Shown here in pieces: positions 38,784 through 48,254 of a DNA stretch of 64,000 nt. The notes beneath the pieces are model-generated. The model saw only the letters and a list, made by a program, of their open reading frames with translations, ran no database searches and was not told the DNA's origin. Source of the stretch: Lelliottia jeotgali (GTDB lineage Bacteria > Pseudomonadota > Gammaproteobacteria > Enterobacterales > Enterobacteriaceae). The DNA is taken from assembly GCA_002271215.1 (NCBI GenBank), contig CP018628.1:2976001-3040000 (forward strand). Reading direction: 5' to 3'. The position numbers were made by a program, and so were the translations under genes. Every line of letters begins with the position of its first letter. Positions within the stretch are counted from its first letter, which is position 1.

Positions 38784-39036
38784 AGAAGTCTTGCGCTTAA
38801 TGTTATGGCTTGCAAGGAAAGTTACATTTCACGTTTCAGAATTTAGAAGTGCAGCACATTTCTTCAACATTTGCTGATAGGACAAGGACGTTTACCGCTT
38901 CGCTTCAGCACACTTCAGCCAGATATAATTTTGAAATGCTATTTTGATTTTTCGTGGGTAATTTGACCGTACCACCTGTTTATTTTCTGACAAGCGGCGT
39001 AAACTCCGCGACTCTTCACATCACCGATATCAAACC

Positions 39037-40218
39037 ATGCACAATTCCCCCGCTGCCGCCTCACCAAAGCCATTTGATTTGACGTCATCGGCGTTTTTGA
39101 TTGTTGCCTTTCTCACCGGGATCGCCGGTGCGTTACAGACGCCAACGCTGAGCCTGTTTCTGACCAACGAAGTCCACGCCCGTCCGGCGATGGTCGGCTT
39201 TTTCTTTACCGGCAGTGCCATCATCGGCATTCTCGTCAGCCAGTTTCTGGCGGGACGATCGGATAGGAAAGGCGATCGCAAAAGCCTGATTGTCTTCTGC
39301 TGCCTGCTCGGCGTGTTTGCCTGCGTGCTGTTTGCCTGGAACCGAAACTATTTTGTTCTGCTGTTTGTCGGGGTGTTTCTGAGCAGCTTTGGCTCGACCG
39401 CCAACCCGCAGATGTTTGCCCTTGCGCGCGAACATGCGGATCACACGGGCCGCGAAGCGGTGATGTTCAGCTCCATCCTGCGCGCCCAGGTCTCGCTGGC
39501 GTGGGTGATTGGCCCGCCGCTGGCTTACGCGCTGGCGATGGGTTTTGGCTTTACGGTGATGTATTTGAGTGCAGCCGTGGCGTTTGTGGTGTGCGGGGCC
39601 ATGGTGTGGTTTTTCCTGCCGTCGATGCGCAAAGAGCCGAAACTGGCAACGGGTGCGCTGGAAGCCCCGCGCCGTAACCGTCGCGATGCCCTACTGCTGT
39701 TTGTCGTCTGCACGCTGATGTGGGGCACCAACAGCCTCTATATCATCAATATGCCGCTGTTTATTATTGATGAACTGCACCTGCCGGAAAAACTGGCGGG
39801 CATCATGATGGGCACGGCGGCGGGTCTGGAAATCCCGACGATGCTGATCGCCGGTTACTACGCGAAGCGCTTCGGAAAGCGTTTTTTGATGCGGATTGCG
39901 GTCGTCGCAGGCTTGCTGTTTTACGTCGGGATGCTGACGGTTCATACCCCGGCGCTACTGCTGGCGTTACAACTGCTGAACGCTATCTATATTGGTATCC
40001 TGGCAGGTATCGGCATGCTCTACTTCCAGGATTTAATGCCTGGCCAGGCTGGTGCAGCAACCACTCTTTATACTAATACGACCCGTGTCGGCTGGATTAT
40101 CGCGGGATCGCTGGCTGGAATTGTGGCGGAAATCTGGAGCTATCACACAGTGTTCTGGATAGCGCTGGTGATGTGCATCATTACTACTGGGTGCCTGACG
40201 CGGATTAAAGACGTTTAG
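39037..40218 (+). CDS. setB: Sugar efflux transporter SetB
   Basis: MFS exporter of the SET family, 393 residues with 12 membrane helices, nearly collinear with E. coli SetB. Family members export lactose and glucose analogues; SetB has also been linked to chromosome segregation in E. coli. The loop GRSDRKGDRKS after helix 2 is the MFS signature. Divergent from fruBKA. Confidence 0.96.
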   Translation: MHNSPAAASPKPFDLTSSAFLIVAFLTGIAGALQTPTLSLFLTNEVHARPAMVGFFFTGSAIIGILVSQFLAGRSDRKGDRKSLIVFCCLLGVFACVLFAWNRNYFVLLFVGVFLSSFGSTANPQMFALAREHADHTGREAVMFSSILRAQVSLAWVIGPPLAYALAMGFGFTVMYLSAAVAFVVCGAMVWFFLPSMRKEPKLATGALEAPRRNRRDALLLFVVCTLMWGTNSLYIINMPLFIIDELHLPEKLAGIMMGTAAGLEIPTMLIAGYYAKRFGKRFLMRIAVVAGLLFYVGMLTVHTPALLLALQLLNAIYIGILAGIGMLYFQDLMPGQAGAATTLYTNTTRVGWIIAGSLAGIVAEIWSYHTVFWIALVMCIITTGCLTRIKDV

Positions 40219-40289
40219 GAAGATATCCTCATTCCCAAAGAGGTGACACTGCGGCAAAGTGTCACCATTATCAATCGCTACCCGCTGAG

Positions 40290-40517
40290 TTATGACAGCA
40301 GAAACGTGATCGATAGCCAGACAAAATATCCACCGCAGATAACCTGAACAAGCCGAAAACCCCAGCGGAAATATCGCCATTGATAGCACTCTTTCGCATC
40401 AGCTTCAGAGATAGCTGAACTAAAGTACTTTTCTTTTTTTCGCTTTCTCAAAATACGCCATACCCACAGCATCAGAAGTATGGCGAAGGTTATTTTGCCA
40501 AGAAGCAAATTACTCAT
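40290..40517 (-). CDS. Hypothetical two-span membrane protein (75 aa)
   Basis: I do not recognise this protein. Two hydrophobic segments (about 5-21 and 53-74) flank a basic then mixed cytoplasmic loop, RILRKRKKEKYFSS. It begins with ATG at 40517 with only a weak ribosome site. It is 42 bp downstream of the DsbC-like gene on the same strand and may be its partner. Not present in K-12 between setB and yeiW. Confidence 0.6.
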   Translation of the reverse strand: MSNLLLGKITFAILLMLWVWRILRKRKKEKYFSSAISEADAKECYQWRYFRWGFRLVQVICGGYFVWLSITFLLS

Positions 40518-40559
40518 ATTAAATAACGGAGCCTCTTTCGTGCATTAGCAGAACGTTTA

Positions 40560-41099
40560 CTATTTTGATAATTCTTTCAATATAATTTCTGGTCTTACAT
40601 TTCCCATAAAGACAACTGGGGTTGGCCTTAGCACAATCATCGCGGGTGTGGCCTGGATTTCTAAACGATCAGCGAGTGCCGCCTGTTGTTCAATTAACTG
40701 TGTGCATGCTGGCGTACTGTCGTTATCAGGCAAAAAACCTTTCATCGAATTTTGCAGGCTCTTTGCCGGATCGGCAGCACACCAAACCCGGGACATGTCC
40801 TCAATGACGCTGTCACGAATGCTCTTAGGAGCAGCCGTCAGGAATGACATTGTCAAACCGACATCCGTATAGGCTTTAACGTTTTTGAGCACATCGGCGC
40901 AGTAGTAACACTGGTTTTCGACAAAGATTACGATATGATCTTTTTCATTTTCAGCCCGAAAAGTTATAGGCTTGAGCCCCGCAAGGTGCTGTTCAATATC
41001 TTGTTCATATTCTTCCGGTGTAGTGGCATATGTCCGGGTGGACACGGTCAGTGCCACTACCAAAAATAATAGCGTCGTTATTATATATCGTTGAATCAT
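40560..41099 (-). CDS. Periplasmic DsbC/DsbG-like thioredoxin-fold protein
   Basis: A 179-residue exported protein with signal peptide MIQRYIITTLL...TRTYA. The thioredoxin domain carries a CYYC active site (C64, C67), a VWCAADPAKSLQNSMKG block very like DsbC, and the cis-proline motif ATPAM. A second cysteine pair lies at VWC and PAC. The N-terminal dimerisation domain of DsbC is reduced to about 30 residues, so it is probably monomeric and an oxidant or reductant rather than a classic isomerase. AGGGA precedes the ATG at 41099. Accessory in this location; lower GC than neighbours. Confidence 0.8.
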   Translation of the reverse strand: MIQRYIITTLLFLVVALTVSTRTYATTPEEYEQDIEQHLAGLKPITFRAENEKDHIVIFVENQCYYCADVLKNVKAYTDVGLTMSFLTAAPKSIRDSVIEDMSRVWCAADPAKSLQNSMKGFLPDNDSTPACTQLIEQQAALADRLEIQATPAMIVLRPTPVVFMGNVRPEIILKELSK

Positions 41100-41242
41100 A
41101 ATATTTCCCTGCAAGAAAATTCCAACTCATTATTATACAAAAGTGCCGCACGACTATTACACGCACTAAGTAAAGGGTCAATATGGGATTTGTTTTTCCC
41201 ATAGAATAGACTTAGAAGGTTTAACCTGAATGAATGATAATT

Positions 41243-41497
41243 TCAGGGAGCCGTTTGTTGCTCCAGGTGAATAAGCCACGCCATCGCTTTGTGACGGTCC
41301 GTCGAGCACATCTCCACGGAAGGCTTAAGACTTGCGCAAACTTTTGGCCGCAGCGGCGAACCAAAGATATTGCACATATTGGCTTCAGAAAGCTGAACGC
41401 AGCGGGTGTTCGCAGGCTTGCCCTCTGGCATCCCTGGAATCGGGCTTGAGATGGACGGCGCGGTGCAGCAAGCACCACAGTCTGGACGACAATCCAT
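41243..41497 (-). CDS. yeiW: UPF0153 cysteine-rich protein YeiW
   Basis: An 84-residue cysteine-rich protein: [11 protein letters not shown] begins it, followed by [19 protein letters not shown] and [10 protein letters not shown]. It belongs to the YkgJ/UPF0153 family thought to bind zinc or an iron-sulfur cluster; function unknown. The start at 41497 has GAGAGG closely upstream. The much longer open frame to 42199 runs antisense through yeiP and is not real. Confidence 0.9.
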   Translation of the reverse strand: MDCRPDCGACCTAPSISSPIPGMPEGKPANTRCVQLSEANMCNIFGSPLRPKVCASLKPSVEMCSTDRHKAMAWLIHLEQQTAP

Positions 41498-41662
41498 AAA
41501 CCCTCTCAATGAGTGACAGATGCCCGCAGGGTCGGGCGTGGCGCGCACAGTAACACCTTTTGCGTATTGATAGCAAAAGCCACTAATTCCTCTTGCCTGA
41601 AAGGCTGCGCGCGAGTAATTTGGCGCGATATTTTTTACCTCCCAGTAAACAGGATCATTGCA

Positions 41663-42235
41663 ATGCCAAGAGCGAACGAAATTAAGAAAGGTATGGTACT
41701 GAACTACAACAGCAAACTGCTGATTGTGAAAGATATCGATGTTCAGTCCCCTAGCGCCCGTGGCGCAGCAACGCTGTACAAAATGCGCTTTGCTGATGTG
41801 CGTACCGGCCTGAAAGTGGAAGAGCGCTTTAAAGGCGACGATATCGTAGATACCGTGACCCTGACCCGTCGTTTCGTTGATTTCTCTTACATCGACGGCA
41901 ACGAATACGTGTTCATGGATAAAGAAGACTACACACCGTACATCTTCACCAAAGATCAGATTGAAGACGAGCTGCAGTTCATTCCTGAAGGCGGTATGCC
42001 GGATATGCAGGTTCTGACCTGGGATGGCCAGCTGCTGGCGCTGGAATTGCCGCAGACGGTGGATCTGGAAATCGTAGAAACCTCGCCGGGCATCAAAGGT
42101 GCTTCTGCCAGTGCACGTAACAAACCAGCGACCCTGACCACTGGTCTGGTGGTGCAGGTTCCGGAATATCTGTCTGCTGGCGAGAAGATCCGCATCCATA
42201 TCGAAGAAAAACGTTATATGGGTCGTGCGGACTGA
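41663..42235 (+). CDS. yeiP: Elongation factor P-like protein YeiP/EfpL
   Basis: EF-P paralogue that binds between ribosomal P and E sites and relieves stalling at proline-containing motifs; recently called EfpL. It has 190 residues in three beta-barrel domains: KOW-like N-domain with loop QSPSARGAA placing R33 where EF-P has its modified lysine, then two OB domains ([20 protein letters not shown] and the [14 protein letters not shown] signature). The start at 41663 matches E. coli. Its unmodified arginine tip distinguishes it from EF-P. Confidence 0.96.
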   Translation: MPRANEIKKGMVLNYNSKLLIVKDIDVQSPSARGAATLYKMRFADVRTGLKVEERFKGDDIVDTVTLTRRFVDFSYIDGNEYVFMDKEDYTPYIFTKDQIEDELQFIPEGGMPDMQVLTWDGQLLALELPQTVDLEIVETSPGIKGASASARNKPATLTTGLVVQVPEYLSAGEKIRIHIEEKRYMGRAD

Positions 42236-42246
42236 TTGCGTTTTTT

Positions 42247-42353
42247 GCCGGATGGCGACTTCGCCTTATCCGGCCTACAAAAAAACCGGCTTCTGGGCCG
42301 GTTTTTTTATGCCTGTTGTGCAGGTCGGGTAAGGCGAAGCCGCCACCCGACGA
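42247..42353. repeat. REP-terminator-REP array between yeiP and uxuA
   Basis: A REP at 42247-42277 (GCCGGATGGCGACTTCGCC), a hairpin with A and T runs at 42280-42308 (AAAACCGGC...GCCGGTTTT), and an inverted REP at 42322-42353 lie between convergent yeiP and uxuA. The central hairpin is a bidirectional terminator. Confidence 0.85.
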
Positions 42354-42359
42354 TAAAAG

Positions 42360-43550
42360 CTACAACAACTCTGGATACTTGGTCATCTTCAGCGCCAGCT
42401 CCACGCCGCGCACTTCCGCCATCCCTTTCAGACGGCCAATCGCCGAATAGCCTGGGTTGGTTTTCTTACGCAGATCGTCCAGCATCTGATGCCCGTGGTC
42501 CGGACGGAACGGAATCGGACGCAAATCACCCGCTTTCTTACGGCGCTGCTCTTCACTCAGAATCGCATCAACCACTGCCACCATATTCACATCACCGTTG
42601 AGGTGCGCCGCTTCGTGGAAGGTTTTCGGGTTACCTTCGCGGCAGGTCGCACGTAAATGGGTGAAGTGAATGCGATCGCCGAAGGTTTCAATCATACGTA
42701 CCAGGTCGTTGTCCGCGCGCACGCCATAGGAGCCGGTGCACATGGTAAAACCGTTGTTGATGCTGTCGACGGTTTCTTTCAGCCATTGCATATCTTCAAT
42801 AGTGGAAACGATACGCGGCAGGCCGAGAATTGGGCGCGGTGGATCGTCCGGGTGAACCGCCAGACGTAAACCGCACGCCTCTGCTACCGGCACAATCGAA
42901 CGCAGGAAATAGGCCATGTTTTCGCGCAGCTGATTTTTGTCGATATCGCCGTATTCCGCCAGACGCGCGCGGAACTGATCCAGGGTATAACCCTCTTCCG
43001 CACCCGGCAGACCGGCGATGATATTGCGGGTGAGCTTCTCGATGTCTGCTTCGGTGGCATCGTTAAACCATTGCTGCGCCTGCTGCTGCTCTTCAGCAGA
43101 ATAATCCGCTGCTGCACCTGGACGCTTGAGGATATGTAATTCAAAAGCGGCAAAAGCAATCTGGTCAAAACGCAGCGCTTTAGAGCCGTCCGGTAACTGA
43201 TATTCCAGGTCGGTACGCGTCCAGTCCAGTATCGGCATGAAGTTGTAGCACACGGTATCAATGCCGCAGGCCGCCAGATTGCGAATGCTTTGCTGGTAGT
43301 TAGCAATCCAGGTTTCAAACTCACCGGAGTGGGTTTTGATCTCTTCGTGTACCGGGATGCTTTCAACGACTGACCAGGTCAGCCCTTTTTCTGCCAGCAC
43401 CGCCTGACGCTTTTTAATTTCGTCCACCGGCCAGACCTGACCGTTCGGAATATGGTGCAGTGCCGTGACAACACCCGTTGCGCCAGCCTGACGCACATCA
43501 TCAAGAGAAACCGGATCATTCGGCCCGTACCAACGCCAGGTTTGTTCCAT
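42360..43550 (-). CDS. uxuA: Mannonate dehydratase UxuA
   Basis: Dehydrates D-mannonate to 2-keto-3-deoxygluconate in glucuronate breakdown. It has 396 residues of the UxuA TIM-barrel family; conserved are [44 protein letters not shown] and [12 protein letters not shown] (metal-binding His/Asp). It diverges from K-12 UxuA in the helical middle. GAGGG precedes the ATG at 43550. In K-12 uxuA is elsewhere (uxuAB); here it is divergent from yeiQ with a hexuronate-type operator between them. Confidence 0.94.
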   Translation of the reverse strand: MEQTWRWYGPNDPVSLDDVRQAGATGVVTALHHIPNGQVWPVDEIKKRQAVLAEKGLTWSVVESIPVHEEIKTHSGEFETWIANYQQSIRNLAACGIDTVCYNFMPILDWTRTDLEYQLPDGSKALRFDQIAFAAFELHILKRPGAAADYSAEEQQQAQQWFNDATEADIEKLTRNIIAGLPGAEEGYTLDQFRARLAEYGDIDKNQLRENMAYFLRSIVPVAEACGLRLAVHPDDPPRPILGLPRIVSTIEDMQWLKETVDSINNGFTMCTGSYGVRADNDLVRMIETFGDRIHFTHLRATCREGNPKTFHEAAHLNGDVNMVAVVDAILSEEQRRKKAGDLRPIPFRPDHGHQMLDDLRKKTNPGYSAIGRLKGMAEVRGVELALKMTKYPELL

Positions 43551-43566
43551 TGCCACACCCTCTCAA

Positions 43567-43582
43567 GTTGTTATACCAATAT
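43567..43582. promoter_or_regulatory. UxuR/ExuR-like operator in the uxuA-yeiQ gap
   Basis: GTTGTTATACCAATAT resembles the palindromic TTGGTATACCAA-type site of the GntR-family hexuronate regulators UxuR and ExuR. It is 17 bp from the uxuA ATG and could block the uxuA promoter; yeiQ lies 172 bp away on the other side. Confidence 0.55.
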
Positions 43583-43754
43583 ATTTAATGCAATGACGAC
43601 TACCATACATGTTTGGTTCTGACGGTCAATACAGCCGGCGACATTGATTGATCGATCTCACAGAATCTGGATATTTACGGCTTACCAATTCAATTTGCTG
43701 TCATATAACTTTACACTGACCTTGTTAATTAATGGTTAATCAGGTGTGTATTTC

Positions 43755-45221
43755 ATGAAGACAATTGCCTCGACCGCGCTCCCTTCTCATGTCCAGCTGC
43801 CGCAGTTCGATCGCCAGCAGCTGCGCTCCCGCATCGTTCACTTCGGTTTTGGTGCTTTTCATCGCGCGCATCAGGCGTTGTTAACAAACCGCGTGCTAAA
43901 TGCCAAAGGAGGCGACTGGGGGATCTGCGAGATTAGCCTGTTCAGCGGAGATACGTTGATGAGCCAGCTTCGCGCACAGGATCATCTCTTTACTGTGCTG
44001 GAAAAAGGGGCCGACGGTAATCAGCCAATTATCATCGGTGCAGTGAATGAATGTCTGAATGCAAAACTCGACTCGCTGGCGGCCATTATTGAGAAGTTTT
44101 GTGAGCCGCAGGTGGCGATTGTGTCACTCACCATAACCGAGAAAGGCTATTGCATCGATCCGGCGACGGGCAAACTGGATACGCAAAATGCGCGGATCGT
44201 TCACGATCTGGAAAATCCATCTGAGCCGCACTCGGCACCGGGCATTCTGGTGGAAGCCCTGCATCGGCGCCACGAGCGTGGACTGGCTCCGTTCACAGTA
44301 CTCTCCTGCGATAACATTCCTGATAATGGACATGTGGTGAAAAACGCGGTGCTGGGGATGGCGGAAAAACGCTCGCCGGAACTTGCCGCGTGGATTGCTG
44401 AACACGTCAGCTTCCCTGGCACTATGGTTGACCGTATTGTCCCCGCCGCCACGCAAGAGTCGCTGGCGGAAATAACCCGCGAACTGGGCGTGGAAGATCC
44501 CTGTGCCATCAGCTGCGAACCGTTCATCCAGTGGGTCGTCGAAGATAACTTTGTGGCCGGGCGGCCGGAATGGGAGCTGGCAGGCGTACAAATGGTGCAG
44601 GATGTGTTGCCCTGGGAGCAAATGAAGCTGCGGATGCTTAACGGCAGCCACTCGTTCCTTGCGTATCTGGGTTATCTGGCCGGTTTTGCGCATATCAGCG
44701 ACTGTATGCAGGACGACGCGTTCCGTGAGGCCGCGCGCCGCCTGATGCTGAATGAACAGGCTCCAACGCTGCGAATTACTGGCGTTGACCTGACTGCATA
44801 TGCCGACAGCCTGATCGATCGGTTTGCCAACCCGGCGCTACAGCATCGTACCTGGCAGATCGCGATGGACGGCAGCCAGAAATTGCCTCAGCGTATGCTG
44901 GAGGGCGTGCGAGTTCATTTAGCGCGAGAAAGCGCCTGGCCGCTGCTGGCACTGGGGATTGCGGGCTGGATGCGCTACGTCAGCGGTTTTGATGACAACG
45001 GCAACAGCATTGATATTCGCGATCCGCTAAGCGATAAAATTCGTGCGATTGTGGAAACCAGCAATGAAGAAGAACGCGTCAGCGCCCTGCTGGCGCTGAG
45101 CGAAGTGTTTGGCACGGATTTACCGCAGCATCCGCAGTTTGTCGAGGCGATAAATCAGGCGTATCAACGCATTGTCCAACACGGTGCGCGTCAGGCAGTG
45201 CTCGAGACTCTGGTCGTTTAA
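43755..45221 (+). CDS. yeiQ: Mannitol-dehydrogenase-family oxidoreductase YeiQ (probable fructuronate reductase)
   Basis: A 488-residue NAD-dependent long-chain polyol dehydrogenase, equal in length to E. coli YeiQ and similar to UxuB. Rossmann segment IVHFGFGAFHRAHQ at about 28-41, substrate segment CDNIPDNG, and catalytic lysine block MKLRMLNGSHSFLAYLG. The start at 43755 aligns with E. coli (AGGTG upstream); a GTG three codons earlier is also open. Divergence from uxuA and the UxuR-like operator suggest it interconverts D-fructuronate and D-mannonate here; this is inferred from context. Confidence 0.92.
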   Translation: MKTIASTALPSHVQLPQFDRQQLRSRIVHFGFGAFHRAHQALLTNRVLNAKGGDWGICEISLFSGDTLMSQLRAQDHLFTVLEKGADGNQPIIIGAVNECLNAKLDSLAAIIEKFCEPQVAIVSLTITEKGYCIDPATGKLDTQNARIVHDLENPSEPHSAPGILVEALHRRHERGLAPFTVLSCDNIPDNGHVVKNAVLGMAEKRSPELAAWIAEHVSFPGTMVDRIVPAATQESLAEITRELGVEDPCAISCEPFIQWVVEDNFVAGRPEWELAGVQMVQDVLPWEQMKLRMLNGSHSFLAYLGYLAGFAHISDCMQDDAFREAARRLMLNEQAPTLRITGVDLTAYADSLIDRFANPALQHRTWQIAMDGSQKLPQRMLEGVRVHLARESAWPLLALGIAGWMRYVSGFDDNGNSIDIRDPLSDKIRAIVETSNEEERVSALLALSEVFGTDLPQHPQFVEAINQAYQRIVQHGARQAVLETLVV

Positions 45222-45305
45222 CCCATCGTGCGTTTAAGGCGAACAGAAGCGCCTCTGTTCGCCTCACCCCTTCCCAACGCTGTTAATTTTCGCCAGGATT
45301 ATTGA

Positions 45306-45327
45306 TAATTGTTACAGCATTACAATT
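45306..45327 (+). promoter_or_regulatory. Zur-like dyad upstream of yeiR
   Basis: AATTGTTACAGCATTACAAT contains GTTACA-GC-ATTAC, close to the Zur core GTTATA-NN-ATAAC with two mismatches, inside an AATTGT/ACAATT inverted repeat. It is 16-37 bp before the yeiR start, overlapping the likely promoter. Zinc control would fit the product. Confidence 0.5.
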
Positions 45328-45342
45328 ATTCCTGGAGCGCAT

Positions 45343-46320
45343 GTGACCAAAACTAACCTCGTAACCGGTTTTCTCGGCAGCGGCAAAACCACCTCAATCC
45401 TTCATCTGCTGGCCAATAAAGATCCGGCGGAGAAATGGGCCATACTGGTGAACGAATTCGGTGAGATTGGCATTGATGGCGCGCTGATGGCTGACAGTGG
45501 CGCGATGGTCAAAGAGATCCCCGGTGGATGCATGTGCTGCGTTAACGGCCTGCCGATGCAGGTGGGGCTGAACACTCTGCTGCGCCAGGGAAAGCCGGAC
45601 CGTTTAATCATTGAACCGACCGGTTTGGGCCATCCTAAGCAAATTCTCGATCTCCTCACCGCCCCGGTGTATGAGCCGTGGATCGATCTTCGCGCCACGC
45701 TGTGTATTCTCGATCCACGCCAGCTACTGGATGAGAAAGCGGTGAAAAATGAGAACTTCCGCGATCAGTTGGCTTCAGCAGACATCATTGTGGCGAATAA
45801 AGAGGACCGTGCTTCCCAGGAAAGCCGCGACGCCTTTGATTTCTGGTGGCAGAATTTTGGCAACGATCGTCAGTTTGTGATGGCGACGCAGGGAAAAATC
45901 GATAATGCGCTGCTCGACCTGCCGCGTCGGAATATGGCCGAACTGCCTGCCAGCGCCGCACATTCCCACAGTCACGCCCCACAAAAAGGGCTGGCGGCGT
46001 TGAGCCTGCCGGAACATCAGCGCTGGCGTCGCAGCCTGAACAGCGGGCAAGGCCATCAGGCCTGTGGCTGGATTTTTGATGCCGATACCTGCTTCGACAC
46101 CATTGGTATTCTTGAGTGGGCAAGGCTCGCGCCGGTGGATCGCGTCAAAGGTGTTATGCGCACCCAGGATGGCCTGGTTCGCATTAACCGTCAGGGAGCG
46201 GACTTCTTCATTGAAACCCAAAACGTTGCGCCACCTGACAGCCGAATAGAGTTAATTAGTGCGGTTAACACCGACTGGAACGCACTTCAGGCGAGCTTGT
46301 TGAGGCTTCGTTTAAGTTGA
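45343..46320 (+). CDS. yeiR: COG0523 zinc-binding GTPase YeiR
   Basis: G3E-family metallochaperone GTPase, 325 residues. Walker A GFLGSGKTT (residues 9-17), metal site GGCMCCVNG (C63, C65, C66), IEPTGLGHP, NKEDR as guanine site and a small histidine-rich patch AAHSHSHAPQ near residue 207. E. coli YeiR binds zinc and hydrolyses GTP. The start is GTG at 45343, preceded by GGAG; an ATG two bases earlier is out of frame. A Zur-like dyad overlaps the promoter. Confidence 0.94.
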   Translation: MTKTNLVTGFLGSGKTTSILHLLANKDPAEKWAILVNEFGEIGIDGALMADSGAMVKEIPGGCMCCVNGLPMQVGLNTLLRQGKPDRLIIEPTGLGHPKQILDLLTAPVYEPWIDLRATLCILDPRQLLDEKAVKNENFRDQLASADIIVANKEDRASQESRDAFDFWWQNFGNDRQFVMATQGKIDNALLDLPRRNMAELPASAAHSHSHAPQKGLAALSLPEHQRWRRSLNSGQGHQACGWIFDADTCFDTIGILEWARLAPVDRVKGVMRTQDGLVRINRQGADFFIETQNVAPPDSRIELISAVNTDWNALQASLLRLRLS

Positions 46321-46363
46321 AGCCACTAACGTTGCCCCCGACTAAACTGCTATGCATATGACG

Positions 46364-47077
46364 ATGATTAAAAAACTTCCCCTGATATTATTGCTCAACG
46401 CCGCCGGTGTGGCGCTCTTTTTGTCCTGGTATCTGCCGGTAAATCACGGTTTCTGGTTCCCGATTGATTCCGGTATCTTCCATTTCTTCAATGAACAGCT
46501 GGTCAAGAGCCAGGTGATTCTGTGGCTTGTCGCGATCACTAACAATCGCGCCTTCGATGGCTGTTCCCTGCTGGCAATGGGCTGCCTAATGCTCTCATTC
46601 TGGCTCAAAGAAGATGCCGCGGGACGCCGCCGAATCATTATGATCGGTCTGGTGATGCTGCTCACCGCCGTGGTGATTAACCAGCTCGCGCAAGGGCTGA
46701 TGCCGGTTAAGCGCTCCAGTCCGTCGCTGTTCTTCCCAAATGTTCATCGGGTCAGTGAATTACTGCATATCTCCACCAAGGATGCGTCAAAGGACAGCTT
46801 CCCTGGGGATCATGGAATGATGTTGCTTATTTTCTCTTCATTCATGCTTCGCTATTTCGGCAAAAAAGCCTTCGTAGTTGCCCTGATTATTGTTGTGGTT
46901 TTCGCTTTCCCACGCGTAATGATTGGCGCGCATTGGCTAACGGATATTGTTATCGGTTCACTTTCTGCAGTGCTGATTGGCGCGCCGTGGTGCTTAATGA
47001 CCCCGCTCAGCGATCGTCTGATTGTGTTATTTGATCGCTATCTTCCGGGTAAAATGCAACAAAACCAAAACAAATAA
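46364..47077 (+). CDS. lpxT: Kdo2-lipid A phosphotransferase LpxT
   Basis: PAP2-family inner membrane enzyme that transfers phosphate from undecaprenyl diphosphate to the 1-phosphate of lipid A on the periplasmic side. Six membrane helices; the three phosphatase motifs are KRSSPS, SFPGDHGMM and RVMIGAHWLTD. The start at 46364 gives 237 residues as in E. coli; the ATG at 46352 would add four and cannot be excluded since neither has a clear ribosome site. Followed by a terminator. Confidence 0.95.
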   Translation: MIKKLPLILLLNAAGVALFLSWYLPVNHGFWFPIDSGIFHFFNEQLVKSQVILWLVAITNNRAFDGCSLLAMGCLMLSFWLKEDAAGRRRIIMIGLVMLLTAVVINQLAQGLMPVKRSSPSLFFPNVHRVSELLHISTKDASKDSFPGDHGMMLLIFSSFMLRYFGKKAFVVALIIVVVFAFPRVMIGAHWLTDIVIGSLSAVLIGAPWCLMTPLSDRLIVLFDRYLPGKMQQNQNK

Positions 47078-47098
47078 CCCACCTAAATTAACATCATC

Positions 47099-47130
47099 CA
47101 TCAGGGATCATTTCGATCCCTGATGCTTTT
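47099..47130 (+). terminator. Terminator after lpxT
   Basis: CATCAGGGATC and GATCCCTGATG form an 11-bp stem followed by CTTTT. Confidence 0.85.
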
Positions 47131-47492
47131 CCCGCCGCTTATGCCCTATTTTGTCATCTTCTCGTAATATCATTCACCTGACAAATGAATGCCTTGCATA
47201 AGATTTAACCTAAATTGCCGCTATTTTAGTCAATCCCGGTTAATCGCTTTGCCTATCACATTTTCTTATAAAAAAGCCCCTATTTTTGCTTTCAATGCCT
47301 AAGGGGATCGGGTAATCTCGAACTCGTTTTGCCTCACAGAGATAATTATTCTCAGGGTGAATAAGTTTGTGCGTTAGACCACAGATTTGGCCATAAAGAA
47401 TTGTCTCATTGTGCGCAGGTAATTAGTCTCGTCACGTTTGGCATTTTTATAACGGTATTTATCGTTAAGGACTTCAAGGGAAAATAATCAAA
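47131..47492. other. Intergenic stretch before mepS
   Basis: No reading frame of note. AT-rich with several promoter-like TATAAT-type words, and a weak stem AGCCCCTA/TAAGGGG around 47273-47308. It presumably contains the mepS promoter and a 5' leader; I could not fix the -35/-10 pair. Confidence 0.5.
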
Positions 47493-48062
47493 ATGGTCAA
47501 ATCTCAACCGATTTTGAGATATATCTTGCGGGGAATCCCGGCAATAGCAGTAGCGGTACTGTTATCTGCATGTAGCACGACAAACACCGCAAAGAATATG
47601 CATCCTGAGACGCGTGTTGTGGGCATGGAAGATGCCTCGTCACTGCAAGCCTCTCAGGATGAATTTGAGAATATGGTACGTAATCTGGACGTTAAGTCCC
47701 GCATTATGGACCAGTATGCTAGCTGGAAAGGCGTGCGCTATCGCCTGGGCGGCAGCACCAAAAAAGGTATCGATTGTTCCGGCTTTGTACAGCGTACATT
47801 CCGCGAGCAGTTTGGCTTGGATCTGCCACGTTCGACTTACGAACAGCAGGAAATGGGTAAATCCATCTCGCGTACGAAATTGCGTACCGGTGATTTGGTT
47901 CTGTTCCGCGCCGGTTCAACAGGCCGTCACGTCGGTATCTACATCGGCAACGACCAGTTTGTTCATGCTTCCACAAGTAGTGGTGTGACGATTTCCAGCA
48001 TGAATGAGCCTTACTGGAAGAAGCGCTATAACGAAGCGCGCCGTGTGCTGAGTCGCAGTTAA
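47493..48062 (+). CDS. mepS: Murein DD-endopeptidase MepS (Spr)
   Basis: Outer-membrane lipoprotein hydrolase of the NlpC/P60 family that cuts D-Ala-mDAP cross-links during cell elongation; in E. coli degraded by NlpI-Prc. It has 189 residues. Lipobox VLLSAC puts the lipidated cysteine at C27. Catalytic C95 in [10 protein letters not shown]146 in GRHVGIY and H158 in FVHAS. One residue longer than E. coli in the linker. Confidence 0.97.
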   Translation: MVKSQPILRYILRGIPAIAVAVLLSACSTTNTAKNMHPETRVVGMEDASSLQASQDEFENMVRNLDVKSRIMDQYASWKGVRYRLGGSTKKGIDCSGFVQRTFREQFGLDLPRSTYEQQEMGKSISRTKLRTGDLVLFRAGSTGRHVGIYIGNDQFVHASTSSGVTISSMNEPYWKKRYNEARRVLSRS

Positions 48063-48112
48063 TCTGTCGTGTTGTTGGTTATCCCTTGGCTGGCAACGCG
48101 ATAAAAAATAAG

Positions 48113-48137
48113 CACTGCTTCGGCAGTGTTTTTTTTT
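48113..48137 (+). terminator. Terminator after mepS
   Basis: CACTGC-TTCG-GCAGTG with a UUCG loop followed by nine T residues, a textbook strong terminator. Confidence 0.93.
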
Positions 48138-48254
48138 GCCCGTTTAACCCCGCGCGCTCTTTTCTCATATATCACTGGTTATATTAAACCAGGCTATAGT
48201 CTTGTAAATACGTAAGATTAGTCGTCCTGCCGGAACCACGACGATCCAGGAACA

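Noticed and set aside
41243..42199. 318-codon minus-strand frame running through yeiP
   Set aside because: Only the last 84 codons match YeiW; the upstream part is antisense to yeiP and has no protein character.
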